In this document: positions 33,939-43,146 of the stretch, piece after piece
Numbering within the stretch: position 1 is the first letter of the stretch
Layout: each line of letters starts with the position of its first letter
Program-made: the position numbers and the translations under genes
The notes under the pieces: generated by a model
Database searches by the model: none
Seen by the model: the letters and a program-made list of their open reading frames with translations, nothing else
Told to the model about the DNA's origin: nothing
Assembly (NCBI GenBank): GCA_020350885.1
Contig: CP070727.1
Coordinates: 1,013,131-1,077,130, forward strand
Direction of reading: 5' to 3'
DNA: 64,000 nucleotides
Origin: a bacterium
GTDB lineage: Bacteria > Krumholzibacteriota > Krumholzibacteriia > Krumholzibacteriales > Krumholzibacteriaceae

Positions 33939-34496
33939 TTGGCGGATACGAGTGATTTCAGAAACGGTATGATCATCAAGCTGGAGGGCAGATTATACTC
34001 GATCAACGAATTCCTTCATGTCAAACCGGGTAAGGGGGGGGCGTTCGTTAGGACGAAGCTCAAACAGATACCGGAAGGTGCCGTCATCGACAAGACCTTT
34101 CGGGCGGGTGAGAAGGTCGAAGAGGTGCGGGTGGAACGACGGACCTACCAGTATCTGTATAACAGCGGTGATCTCTTCTACATGATGGACACGGAGACCT
34201 ACGAACAGATCCCGATTTCGAAGGCACTCGTGGACGATGCACTTCCCTATCTCAAGGAGAATACAAACGTCACCGTTTTGATGGACGGAGATCAGCCGAT
34301 TGCAGTGGAGCTCCCGACCTTCGTCGAGCTTGCGGTCGCCGAGACCGAGCCCGGGGTTCGGGGCGATACCGCGCAGGGTGGATCGAAGAGCGCCACGCTC
34401 GAGACGGGTGCCGTTACGAGCGTGCCCCTCTTCATCGAAATCGGAGATGTCCTGAAGATCGATACGAGGACCGGACGATACATCGAACGGGTGTGA
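33939..34496 (+). CDS. efp: Translation elongation factor P
   Basis: EF-P (185 residues) relieves ribosome stalling at polyproline stretches. The start [19 protein letters not shown] matches the family exactly, which supports a TTG start at 33939 despite tight Shine-Dalgarno spacing. The tip loop [12 protein letters not shown] carries the lysine that is modified in some bacteria; no modification enzyme (EpmA/EpmB) is seen in the window. The C-terminal [17 protein letters not shown] is typical. accB starts 2 bp after the stop. Confidence 0.95.
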   Translation: MADTSDFRNGMIIKLEGRLYSINEFLHVKPGKGGAFVRTKLKQIPEGAVIDKTFRAGEKVEEVRVERRTYQYLYNSGDLFYMMDTETYEQIPISKALVDDALPYLKENTNVTVLMDGDQPIAVELPTFVELAVAETEPGVRGDTAQGGSKSATLETGAVTSVPLFIEIGDVLKIDTRTGRYIERV

Positions 34497-34498
34497 CA

Positions 34499-34999
34499 AT
34501 GCTGGTGACGACGATCAAGAAGCTCATCGAGATCCTGAAGGAAGAGGATATCGACGAGATCGAGGTGCGCAGGCTCTTTACGACGGTGCGAGTGGCGCGT
34601 CGCAGAAACGTAACTGCCGCCGCTTCGGCTCCGGCCCTGGATGAGATAGGAGGGGAGGGGGTGCTCTCCTCGTTGCAGGGAGCGGCCGTATCGGCCCTCG
34701 GGGATGCATCTGCTCCGGAGCACTCCGCTCCGGCGCCTCCGAGAGAAGCCGATGTGGAACTCACCACGGTCGTCTCCCCCATGGTCGGAACCTTCTACCG
34801 GGCATCCAGTCCGGAGTCAGAGCCGTTCGTTCGTGAGGGGAAACGGGTCGAGATCGGCGAGGTTCTCTGCATCATCGAGGCGATGAAACTCATGAACGAG
34901 ATCGAGGCCGACACGAACGGAATCATCCGGAAGGTACTCGTCGCCGATGCACAGCCCGTTGAGTACGGCCAACCCCTTTTTCTGGTAGAATCGGCCTAA
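34499..34999 (+). CDS. accB: Biotin carboxyl carrier protein of acetyl-CoA carboxylase
   Basis: AccB (166 residues) carries biotin between the carboxylase and carboxyltransferase parts of acetyl-CoA carboxylase. The biotinylated lysine is Lys130 in EAMKLMN, inside a C-terminal biotinyl domain that begins around VVSPMVGTFY. A Pro/Ala-rich linker (about 38-90) joins it to the N-terminal helix. I took the ATG at 34499. Unusually, pilT separates it from accC. Confidence 0.95.
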   Translation: MLVTTIKKLIEILKEEDIDEIEVRRLFTTVRVARRRNVTAAASAPALDEIGGEGVLSSLQGAAVSALGDASAPEHSAPAPPREADVELTTVVSPMVGTFYRASSPESEPFVREGKRVEIGEVLCIIEAMKLMNEIEADTNGIIRKVLVADAQPVEYGQPLFLVESA

Positions 35000-35133
35000 T
35001 CCTTGCAAAATCGAGTGATGCAGCCACGGGTCGAATGTAAGCCCGATCCAGGACGGTGTAGTACGCAGGGACTACAGGTACCGGCGTAACTTATTCTATT
35101 ATTGATTGTTAGGTAAATTCAAAGGGCGATAGG

Positions 35134-36267
35134 ATGACAGTAAAAAAGATACTCGAAGCGATGATAGGACAGGGGGCATCCGACCTTCATATCAAGGCCG
35201 GATTGCAGCCTGTCGTTCGTGTGGACGGTAAGATGCGACATCTGGATTTCAACAGACCTTCACCGAAGGACATGGAAGAGATCGCCAACCAGATCCTCAC
35301 ACCGACACAGAGGGACCGTTTCAAGCGGACCCGCGAGGTCGACTTCGCGTTCGGGGTGGCCGGACTGGCGCGATTCAGGGCCAACTTCTATGTGCAGCGC
35401 GGCTCCATAGCGATGGTATTCAGGCATGTCCCGGTCGAGATCAAGACCATAGACGATCTAAATCTTCCCGATACCATCAAGGATCTGGCGATGCTGAAAC
35501 GAGGACTCATCTTCGTGACGGGAACCGTCGGAAGCGGCAAGTCGACCACGCTCGCCGCCATGGTGGCGGAGATCAACCAGCAGGCGAACAAGAATATAAT
35601 CACGATTGAAGATCCGATCGAGTTCCTCCACCACGATGAGAAGAGCATGATCAACCAGAGAGAGATCGGCAGCGATACCTCCTCCTTTCACGAGGCCCTC
35701 AGGCACATCCTCCGCCAGGACCCCGATGTCATCCTCGTCGGTGAGATCCGGGACGCGCTCACGATGGAGATCGTTCTCATGGCCGCCGACACCGGCCATC
35801 TCGTGTTTTCGACGCTGCACACCGTGGATGCGACACAGACGATAAACCGTGTGATCTCCTTCTTCCCTCCTCACCAGCACCAGGAGATCAGATATCTGCT
35901 TTCCTCCACGCTCCAGGCCGTCATCGCACAGCGCCTCATTCCGAAGAAAGATGGAAAGGGACGAGTACCGGCGGTGGAAGTTATGGTTGTAACTTCAACC
36001 ATCAGGGAGTATATTATTGACCCTGAAAAGATGAGCCTGATTCAGCAGGCTATCAGGGAGGGGGTTTCATCTCACGGGATGCAGAGCTTCGACCAGTCCC
36101 TGATGAAGCTCTATACCGAGGGCATGATCTCCATGGAGGAGGCTCTCAAGAACAGTTCGAATCCCCACGAGTTCAGCCTCAGGTTGAAGGGCATCCAGGC
36201 AACGAGTGACAAGACCTGGGAAAGCTTCGAGAGCGCTGATAGTGAAGGGGTCTCGAGCGACTTTTAA
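35134..36267 (+). CDS. pilT: Twitching motility ATPase PilT
   Basis: PilT (377 residues) is the hexameric ATPase that retracts type IV pili. It has Walker A GTVGSGKST (130-138), the Asp box, the Walker B-like DPDVILVGEIRD and the His box TGHLVFSTLHTVDA. The N-terminal SDLHIKAGLQPVVRVDG is typical of PilT rather than PilB. AAGGG precedes the ATG. The 134-bp gap after accB holds a TGTAGT/ACTACA hairpin (35057-35076) and an AT-rich stretch but no clear promoter. No other pilus gene is present in the window. Confidence 0.94.
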   Translation: MTVKKILEAMIGQGASDLHIKAGLQPVVRVDGKMRHLDFNRPSPKDMEEIANQILTPTQRDRFKRTREVDFAFGVAGLARFRANFYVQRGSIAMVFRHVPVEIKTIDDLNLPDTIKDLAMLKRGLIFVTGTVGSGKSTTLAAMVAEINQQANKNIITIEDPIEFLHHDEKSMINQREIGSDTSSFHEALRHILRQDPDVILVGEIRDALTMEIVLMAADTGHLVFSTLHTVDATQTINRVISFFPPHQHQEIRYLLSSTLQAVIAQRLIPKKDGKGRVPAVEVMVVTSTIREYIIDPEKMSLIQQAIREGVSSHGMQSFDQSLMKLYTEGMISMEEALKNSSNPHEFSLRLKGIQATSDKTWESFESADSEGVSSDF

Positions 36268-36282
36268 CTTCTCGCTTCTCGT

Positions 36283-37638
36283 ATGTATAGGAAGATCCTC
36301 ATTGCAGCGCGAGGGGAGATCGCGCTCCGCGTGATCCGTGCATGCCGCGAGCTCGGTATACGTACGGTTGCTGCCCACTCGGAAGCCGACCGTGATTCCC
36401 TCCATATCAAGCTCGCCGACGAGGACGTCTGTATCGGACCTGCCCAACCCGTCGAAAGCTACCTCAACATCCCCCGGATCATCGCAGCCGCCGAGATCAC
36501 ACACAGCGATGCCATCCATCCCGGGTACGGTTTTCTCGCCGAAAGCGCACGCTTCGCCGAGATCTGTCACTCCTGTAATATCGGATGGATCGGACCGAGT
36601 CCGAAGGTGATGGAGAATATGGGGGACAAGGCGTTTGCACGACGCCTCATGGCAGAGGCGGGACTCCCGATCATTCCGGGAAGTGACGGTGTCGTCTCGA
36701 GCGAGGAGGAGGCCGCCCGGATGGGCGAGGGGATCGGCTATCCACTCATGATCAAGGCGGCGGCGGGCGGTGGTGGGAGGGGCATCAGGATCGTACGCAC
36801 CGAGGGGGAACTCAGGGACATATTCAAGACCGCCGGTACGGAGGCGGAGATCTCATTTGAGACGGGCGGCCTATACCTCGAGAGATATATCGACTCCCCC
36901 CGGCATATCGAGGTCCAGGTCTTCGGTGACGGTGAGGGTAAGATCATCCATCTCCACGAACGTGAATGCAGTATCCAGCGACGGCATCAGAAACTGATCG
37001 AGGAATCCCCTTCCCCCGGGATCGATGAGGCAACGAGGCAGCGCATCGCCGAACATGCTGTAATAGGTGCAAAATCAATAGGTTATGGCTCACTGGGGAC
37101 AATGGAGTTCCTCGTGGATGCGCACGGGGAAGTCTATTTTCTCGAGATGAATACGCGCGTACAGGTCGAGCATCCAGTTACCGAGATGGTTACTGGTCTT
37201 GACCTCATCAAGGAACAGATACGGCTCGCAGCCACCGGAGAGAGTCCTCTGTTCGATCATGAGATTACCTCACGGGGCTGGGCGATCGAGTGCCGAATCA
37301 ACGCCGAGGATCCCGAGCAGGACTTCAAGCCGTCACCGGGCAGGATCACCTTTTTCCATCCACCGGGTGGCCCGGGCGTGCGGGTCGATTCACATCTCTA
37401 CGCGGGGTATGTCGTACCGCCCTACTACGATTCGCTCCTGGCGAAGGTCATCACCTGGGGTGAGACACGGGAGGAGGCCAGAAAGCGGATGCTGCGTTCG
37501 CTCGATGAGTGTGTGATCGACGGCGTCCCGACCACGATCCCTTTCCTCCGCTCTGTAGTCGAGCACGAGCAATTCGTGGAGGGCCGTTTCGATACCTCGT
37601 TCCTGGAACGGATCAAGGAGGCACGGAGCCCCGCCTAG
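36283..37638 (+). CDS. accC: Biotin carboxylase subunit of acetyl-CoA carboxylase
   Basis: AccC (451 residues) carboxylates the biotin on AccB using ATP and bicarbonate, the first step of fatty-acid synthesis. The N-terminal ILIAARGEIALRVIRACREL, the ATP-grasp glycine loop AAAGGGGRGI, the EVQVFGD segment and the active-site EMNTRVQVEHPVTE are all present. Length is the family norm. The ATG at 36283 has no evident Shine-Dalgarno, 15 bp after pilT, so translation may be coupled. Confidence 0.95.
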   Translation: MYRKILIAARGEIALRVIRACRELGIRTVAAHSEADRDSLHIKLADEDVCIGPAQPVESYLNIPRIIAAAEITHSDAIHPGYGFLAESARFAEICHSCNIGWIGPSPKVMENMGDKAFARRLMAEAGLPIIPGSDGVVSSEEEAARMGEGIGYPLMIKAAAGGGGRGIRIVRTEGELRDIFKTAGTEAEISFETGGLYLERYIDSPRHIEVQVFGDGEGKIIHLHERECSIQRRHQKLIEESPSPGIDEATRQRIAEHAVIGAKSIGYGSLGTMEFLVDAHGEVYFLEMNTRVQVEHPVTEMVTGLDLIKEQIRLAATGESPLFDHEITSRGWAIECRINAEDPEQDFKPSPGRITFFHPPGGPGVRVDSHLYAGYVVPPYYDSLLAKVITWGETREEARKRMLRSLDECVIDGVPTTIPFLRSVVEHEQFVEGRFDTSFLERIKEARSPA

Positions 37639-37653
37639 CGCAGGATCGTAACC

Positions 37654-38367
37654 ATGCGGATCCGGTACTATCCAACATTCGAACAGGCCGACAGGGAGGT
37701 GTTGCAGGATTCCGTCGTCGTGGTGATCGATGTGCTACGGGCCACCAGCACGATCCTGGCGGGATTGGACAGGGGGGCTACCAGGATCATACCGGTAGAG
37801 GACATCGAGACGGCAACGAGACTTGTCGGGCCGACCGACCGGGGGACGAAGCTGCTGGTGGGGGAGCGGAAGGGGATGCCGATCGACGGTTTTAATCTCT
37901 TCAACTCACCGAGCGAATTCACGCCGGAGAGTGTTACCGGCAAGACCCTGATCATCACCACGTCGAATGGAACGAGGGCCATAACGGCAACACGGAATGC
38001 CCGGCGCAGCATCGTATGCTCCCTGAACAACGTGGGTGCAGTTGCCGGTGCCGTGCGGGATGAAAAAGAGCTGATCGTCCTCTGCAGCGGTAACGAGGGT
38101 ATGCTCGCAGCCGAAGATCTCCTGTGCGGAGGGATGCTTCTCAAGGAACTCAGTGATGAGGTGGACTGTGACTCGCTCGATGATGCCGCCCGATTGTCGA
38201 TGCTTCTCGCCGAAACCTTCGAGTACGCCTTGAAGCGCTTTATCATGTCGTGCGATAGAGGCAGGGCGCTTATCGCGCTCGGATACGAGGAGGATGTCGT
38301 CTACTGCGCCACACGGGATAGGAGCAGCAGGGTGCCGGAGTTCAAGCAGGGTGCCATCCTTGGGTGA
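37654..38367 (+). CDS. comB: 2-phosphosulfolactate phosphatase family protein
   Basis: The 237-residue protein belongs to the ComB family, which in methanogens dephosphorylates 2-phosphosulfolactate in coenzyme M synthesis. Family segments VVVIDVLRATSTI, GERKGMPIDGFNLFNSP and TTSNGTRAI are clear. Many bacteria without coenzyme M have this gene, so its substrate here is uncertain. AGGA precedes the ATG. It sits between accC and the thiamine gene. Confidence 0.85.
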   Translation: MRIRYYPTFEQADREVLQDSVVVVIDVLRATSTILAGLDRGATRIIPVEDIETATRLVGPTDRGTKLLVGERKGMPIDGFNLFNSPSEFTPESVTGKTLIITTSNGTRAITATRNARRSIVCSLNNVGAVAGAVRDEKELIVLCSGNEGMLAAEDLLCGGMLLKELSDEVDCDSLDDAARLSMLLAETFEYALKRFIMSCDRGRALIALGYEEDVVYCATRDRSSRVPEFKQGAILG

Positions 38368-38418
38368 GGTCCCCGGGTTTTCGCACGTAACGTAACAGTA
38401 TTCAATCATGGAGTTGGG

Positions 38419-39495
38419 TTGTTGGAGCACGTGAGCGACGATGAGAGGCGGGTCGTTCTGAGGATCCTCGATGCCAATGCGAACCGTTGTGCCGAGGGGC
38501 TCAGGGTTGTCGAGGAGGTTGCTCGGTTCGCCAGGGATGCAAAGATCCTCACCGAACGTCTCAAGGAGATCCGGCATGCGGTGAGATGCGGCATGGATGG
38601 TTTTACGGGCGGACCGTACCGGTTTCGGGACAGCGGAGGGGATGTCGGTCGTGACCTGATGACCGTCTCAGAGAACACGAGGGAATCCGTGGCATCCGTG
38701 GCACGGGCGAACTTCATGAGGGCCGAGGAGGCCCTGCGCGTTATCGAGGAGTTCGGCAAACTCCTGGACCCTGCACGTGCGCGGGAGTTTAAACACTTAC
38801 GATTCGAGCTCTACACCCTCGAGCGTGATTTCTTCGGACGCGCTCAGGGGCATGCCGTACTGCCGTCTACACCTTTTCTCTACGGTGTTCTGGATCGGTC
38901 GTACGTGTCGCACGCGGATGCAGCCGGGGTCACGGAGGCGATGATTGAAGGGGGCGTCGACATGCTGCAATACCGTGCGAAGGGAGTACCGACCATCGAG
39001 CAGCGCCTCGACCTGCTGGCGATTCTACCAGTGGCCGGCAGGCTCAAGGTCCCGGTAATCGTAAACGACGATCCCGCACTTGCCTTCGAGACCGGAGCGT
39101 GCGGCGTGCACCTCGGATCATCCGATCCGTCGCCGGAAGATGCGCGCGCCCTTCTCGGTCCCGGATCCGTGATCGGTGTGTCGGTTCACAACGCCGACGA
39201 GCTCTCGGCGGTGCCGGTCGAGATCGTGGATTATATCGCAGTGGGCTCGATCTTTCCATCGCCCACCAAACCGTCCGTACCGGCGATCGGCCTGTCCTTC
39301 ATCGAGAGAAATCGAGCGAAGCTTGCGTGTGCTATCGTTGCGATCGGCGGTATAAGCGCATCGAACGCTGATGACGTTCTGGATGCCGGAGCTGATGGTA
39401 TCGCAGTCATCTCCGCCGTTCTCAGAGGGGATGTACGGAAAAACTGCTTTACCTTCAAGGAGATAGTTGCTAGAAGGAGGGAAGAAAGAGGTTAG
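38419..39495 (+). CDS. thiE: ThiD2-ThiE fusion (thiamine-phosphate synthase)
   Basis: The 358-residue protein has an N-terminal helical ThiD2 domain (about residues 10-135; RILDANANRCAEGLRVVEE and NFMRAEEALRVIEEFGKL). A C-terminal ThiE TIM barrel (about 155-350) has MLQYRAKG, VNDDPALAFETGACGVHLG, YIAVGSIFPSPTKP and AIGGIS. ThiE joins the pyrimidine and thiazole units into thiamine phosphate; ThiD2 supplies HMP kinase-type activity in similar cyanobacterial fusions. Some active-site wording (QYRAK for QLRDK) differs from E. coli. The start is a TTG at 38419 or 38422, behind GGAG. Confidence 0.88.
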   Translation: MLEHVSDDERRVVLRILDANANRCAEGLRVVEEVARFARDAKILTERLKEIRHAVRCGMDGFTGGPYRFRDSGGDVGRDLMTVSENTRESVASVARANFMRAEEALRVIEEFGKLLDPARAREFKHLRFELYTLERDFFGRAQGHAVLPSTPFLYGVLDRSYVSHADAAGVTEAMIEGGVDMLQYRAKGVPTIEQRLDLLAILPVAGRLKVPVIVNDDPALAFETGACGVHLGSSDPSPEDARALLGPGSVIGVSVHNADELSAVPVEIVDYIAVGSIFPSPTKPSVPAIGLSFIERNRAKLACAIVAIGGISASNADDVLDAGADGIAVISAVLRGDVRKNCFTFKEIVARRREERG

Positions 39496-39559
39496 GGCGG
39501 AACGGATTGAGGGAACGCCCCTCTGCCCGGCAGGTCTCCACCTGCCCCGCTCGTACGAG

Positions 39560-41701
39560 ATGAAGGATAAACACAGGATAGCAAAGGGTATCCTTCTCGC
39601 ATTGCTGGCGATCTTTATCGGGGTGGCCCTCGCCTCATTCGACCAGCGAGACGTTGGTTCCTTCTGGAGGGTCAGAAACCTCTGCGGTCCGCTCGGTGTC
39701 TACATCGCACTCGCCCTGCGGTACCTCTTCGGCCCCCTCTTCTCGTGGTGGTCGCCACTCCTGCTTGCCTATGTCGCATACGCAACATTCGCCAATTTCT
39801 CGATAAAGCAACATCGACGGCAGCTCGTCAGCGCCTTGATTCTTCTCTGGATGATGATCTCGATCGCCGCTCTGACGGGGCGGGGTGAGTACGGGGGCAT
39901 CATAGGGCTCAGAACGGTGACGTTCCTCGAGCTCCTATCGGGCCGGATAGGATCCGTACTGATCCTCGCTGCTGTGTTCTGCATTGCTGTCCTCGTCCTT
40001 TTCTTCGGTTCGATAAAGAGGTTCTTTGCAGGCCTCTCCGGCCTTCGCCTGCCGAGGTTGCCCGCGTTGCGAAGGGAACGAAGGCCGGCGGTGGAACGCG
40101 TGAAGAAGGGGCGCAGGAGGAAACCCGCCCCGACGGCGATGGGAGATCAGGGGGAGGGGAGGCGAAGGGGGGATGCGCCACCCGTGACCGAACCACTGCG
40201 GAAGGAGGCCGCAGTAACGATTCCGGCTGCGCGCAAATCCTTCCCCAGAGCGGCCAAATCGCGCCCCGGCCATCTACAGCTACCGGATATCGCCCTGCTC
40301 GAAACGTACGAGGGGCAGATCGCTTCCTACAGCAAGCAGGAGCTCGTTGCGCGCTCGGATGTCATTGAATCGAAGCTCAGGGACTACGGCCTCCAAGGTT
40401 CCGTGACCGAAGTCGTTCCGGGGCCGGTAGTTACGACCTTCGAATTCGTACCCGCCCCGGGTGTCAAGGTGAGCCAGATTGCAAACCGGTCCGACGATCT
40501 GGCACTGGCGCTGGCGGCGCGGGCGATCCGGATACAGGCCCCGATCCCCGGCAAGGGAGCCGTGGGTATCGAGGTGCCGAATCCCCAGCCACAGATCGTC
40601 CCGCTCAGGGAGTTTCTCGAGCACTATCCAGCCGCTAAGGAGGGTCTGTGGATCGCCCTCGGAAAAACGGTCGCTGGCGAGCCCTGCTTCGCCGACCTTG
40701 CGGATATGCCGCACCTCCTTATCGCAGGTGCGACGGGAAGCGGCAAGAGTGTCTGCATAAACTCGATCATATGCTCCCTTCTCTTTCACCATACACCCGA
40801 TACGTGCCGCTTCATTCTCGTCGATCCGAAACGGCTGGAACTCATCACCTACAATGGAATACCGCATCTTCTCCATCCGGTGATCACCGAGGCCAAGACG
40901 ACACTCAGGGTGCTCAAGTGGTTGACGGTCGAGATGGACAGGCGGTACCGGATCCTCGCATCGGTCGGTGTGAAGAATATTCAAGGCTTCAACCGAAAAG
41001 TAGCAAAGGAGAAACCGGCAGATCCCGAAACGGGCGAACCGCTGACACAGCTTGCCTACTACGTGACCATCATCGACGAGCTGGCCGATATCATGGTAAC
41101 GATGGGAAACGAGATCTATCCGCCTATTACGCGCCTTTCCCAGATGGCGCGAGCGGTCGGTATCCACCTGGTATTCGCCACTCAGAGGCCTTCGGTCGAT
41201 GTGGTCACCGGTCTCATCAAGGCCAACTTCCCGTGCAGGATCGCTTTCCAGGTGACCTCGAAGACCGATTCGAGGACGATACTCGATATCAACGGTGCCG
41301 AGAAGCTCCTGGGGAGCGGGGATATGCTCTACCTTCCCAAGAACCGCCCCACGCCGCTCAGGATACAGGGTGCCTTCATCTCCGAGGCCGAGACGGAGAA
41401 GGTTGCCTCGTACTGGCGGGAGTTCAAGAGTGACACCGAGGAGATCGAGTTCGTTGAGAGGGTTGCCTCCGCCGCGGCAGACGAGGCCGAGATCGATGAC
41501 GATCTCTACAACAAGGCCAAGGAACTTGTAATCATACACCAGCAGGGTTCCATCTCTCTGTTGCAGCGGCGCCTGCGCGTTGGATACGCCAGGGCGGCGA
41601 GACTGATCGACATGCTCGAGCAGGCGGGAATCGTGGGTCCCTTCGAGGGTAGCAAGGCGAGACGGGTTCTCGTTCGGCGTGAAGAGTATGAAGCAAGCTA
41701 G
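39560..41701 (+). CDS. ftsK: DNA translocase FtsK
   Basis: FtsK (about 713 residues) pumps DNA through the division septum. Four N-terminal membrane helices lie within residues 8-150, followed by a basic Pro/Arg-rich linker and the RecA-like motor. Walker A is GATGSGKSVCIN (about residue 391), with IIDELADIM and FATQRPSVDVVTG further on. The C-terminal gamma winged helix (about 645-710) would read KOPS sites. An open frame extends back to 39467, but the ATG at 39560 places the first helix naturally. The linker is short compared with E. coli. Confidence 0.93.
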   Translation: MKDKHRIAKGILLALLAIFIGVALASFDQRDVGSFWRVRNLCGPLGVYIALALRYLFGPLFSWWSPLLLAYVAYATFANFSIKQHRRQLVSALILLWMMISIAALTGRGEYGGIIGLRTVTFLELLSGRIGSVLILAAVFCIAVLVLFFGSIKRFFAGLSGLRLPRLPALRRERRPAVERVKKGRRRKPAPTAMGDQGEGRRRGDAPPVTEPLRKEAAVTIPAARKSFPRAAKSRPGHLQLPDIALLETYEGQIASYSKQELVARSDVIESKLRDYGLQGSVTEVVPGPVVTTFEFVPAPGVKVSQIANRSDDLALALAARAIRIQAPIPGKGAVGIEVPNPQPQIVPLREFLEHYPAAKEGLWIALGKTVAGEPCFADLADMPHLLIAGATGSGKSVCINSIICSLLFHHTPDTCRFILVDPKRLELITYNGIPHLLHPVITEAKTTLRVLKWLTVEMDRRYRILASVGVKNIQGFNRKVAKEKPADPETGEPLTQLAYYVTIIDELADIMVTMGNEIYPPITRLSQMARAVGIHLVFATQRPSVDVVTGLIKANFPCRIAFQVTSKTDSRTILDINGAEKLLGSGDMLYLPKNRPTPLRIQGAFISEAETEKVASYWREFKSDTEEIEFVERVASAAADEAEIDDDLYNKAKELVIIHQQGSISLLQRRLRVGYARAARLIDMLEQAGIVGPFEGSKARRVLVRREEYEAS

Positions 41702-43043
41702 CCTGTTCGAAATCCCCGAAACCTACTACGTTTTCAATCTGGGCTGCCCCAAAAACCTTGTCGATGCAGAAGTTATGGCTACGCGCCTCGAGGAGGCGGG
41801 TTGGGGTGCGGTCTCCGACCCGGAGGATGCTTCACTCCTGGTGGTCACGACATGTGCCTTTATCGCACAGGCCGAGGAGGAATCGATCGAGGAGATACTC
41901 CGTATCTCGAGCGCAAAAGGGAGACGGCAGCGGCTCGTGGTGGCTGGGTGTCTCGTCTCGCGCGAGCGGGAGGAACTCAAGAACCTCCTGCCGGAGGTCG
42001 ATCTCTTTCTCGCCGTCGACGAGATGGCGACCCTTCCGGAGCGGCTGGTGCAGACTGCCGGGCGAATGGGCCGGAGGGGTGTGCGTCCGTATGGGAGGCG
42101 AATCCTCTTCACCCCGCCGCATCTCGCCTATGTCAAGATTGCAGACGGCTGCTCCAATCACTGCAGCTACTGCACGATTCCATCGATCAGGGGCGAGCTC
42201 ACATCGCTCGGAAGGGAGGGGATCCTGGAGGAGACGTCGTGTATGGTCTCCTCCGGGGTAAAAGAACTTGCCATAGTGGCCCAGGATACCGGCGCATGGG
42301 ATATGGAACGCGGAGCGGGATCGGGGCTGTACGGGCTTCTGAGGGATATCGGTGAGGTGGTGGGGGAGGCGGTATGGATACGGCTCATGTACATGCATCC
42401 CGCTCATGTCGATCTGAAGCAACTGGTTGCGTTGTTTACGGCAGATGCAATCTGCCGGTATCTGGATATACCCATACAGCATGTCTCGGATTCTCTCCTG
42501 GAGAGAATGGGGCGGGGGTACGGGAAGCGTGATCTCGTACGGATATTCGATTACCTGCGCTCGCGTGTCGAGGGGCTCGTACTTCGTACCACGGTCATGG
42601 TGGGCTTTCCCGGCGAGACCGAGGAAAACCACCGGGAGCTCATCGGTTTTCTCGAGGACTATGCCTTCGATCATGTCGGGATCTTTGTCTATTCTCCCGA
42701 GGCCGGTACCGAAGCGGCGTCCCTCGGCGACCGGGTGCCGGTGACGGAGGCCCAATCGCGGCGGGACGAGGTTCTAGACATACAGATGGATATCTCGCAC
42801 GAACGATTGCAGAGTCTGGTTGGCAGCGCCGAACGAGTGCTGGTCGACGGGCTTCTTCCTGCCGAGGAACGACCGCTGCCCGGCGTGTGGGGGATCGGGC
42901 GGTATTACGGCCAGGCGTACGAGATCGACGGTGTAACCTTCCTTTCGGGAACAGCACGGGAGGTCGGATCTTTCGTCACGGCCCAGATCGACGATGCACA
43001 GGCCTATGACCTTTTCGCGAGTACCGGTCGAAATTTCGATTGA
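41688..43043 (+). CDS. rimO: Ribosomal protein uS12 methylthiotransferase RimO
   Basis: RimO (451 residues) is a radical SAM enzyme that adds a methylthio group to an aspartate of ribosomal protein S12. The N-terminal cluster uses Cys20 (NLGCPKNLVDAE, the RimO signature), Cys56 and Cys88. The radical SAM cluster is bound by CSNHCSYC (Cys155, 159, 162). A C-terminal TRAM domain ends near IDDAQAYDLF. The start (ATG 41688 or GTG 41679) overlaps the end of ftsK. Confidence 0.94.
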   Translation: MKQASLFEIPETYYVFNLGCPKNLVDAEVMATRLEEAGWGAVSDPEDASLLVVTTCAFIAQAEEESIEEILRISSAKGRRQRLVVAGCLVSREREELKNLLPEVDLFLAVDEMATLPERLVQTAGRMGRRGVRPYGRRILFTPPHLAYVKIADGCSNHCSYCTIPSIRGELTSLGREGILEETSCMVSSGVKELAIVAQDTGAWDMERGAGSGLYGLLRDIGEVVGEAVWIRLMYMHPAHVDLKQLVALFTADAICRYLDIPIQHVSDSLLERMGRGYGKRDLVRIFDYLRSRVEGLVLRTTVMVGFPGETEENHRELIGFLEDYAFDHVGIFVYSPEAGTEAASLGDRVPVTEAQSRRDEVLDIQMDISHERLQSLVGSAERVLVDGLLPAEERPLPGVWGIGRYYGQAYEIDGVTFLSGTAREVGSFVTAQIDDAQAYDLFASTGRNFD

Positions 43044-43096
43044 CTTTTGCATGCAATTGCCGGAATTATTTAACCTTAAACACAACCGATTAGAGC

Positions 43097-43125
43097 TTGA
43101 CCTGTTGTGCCAGACGCCGTTTATT
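43097..43125 (+). promoter_or_regulatory. Promoter for the envelope operon at 43.1 kb
   Basis: TTGACC (43097-43102) and TTTATT (43120-43125) are 17 bp apart in the 103-bp gap after rimO. GAGGGAGG lies downstream before the GTG of the next gene. Confidence 0.55.
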
Positions 43126-43146
43126 GAAGATGAGGGAGGTTCGTAG

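Noticed and set aside
40280..41539. 419-codon open frame antisense to ftsK
   Set aside because: It mirrors the FtsK codons, has no ribosome-binding site and no motifs.
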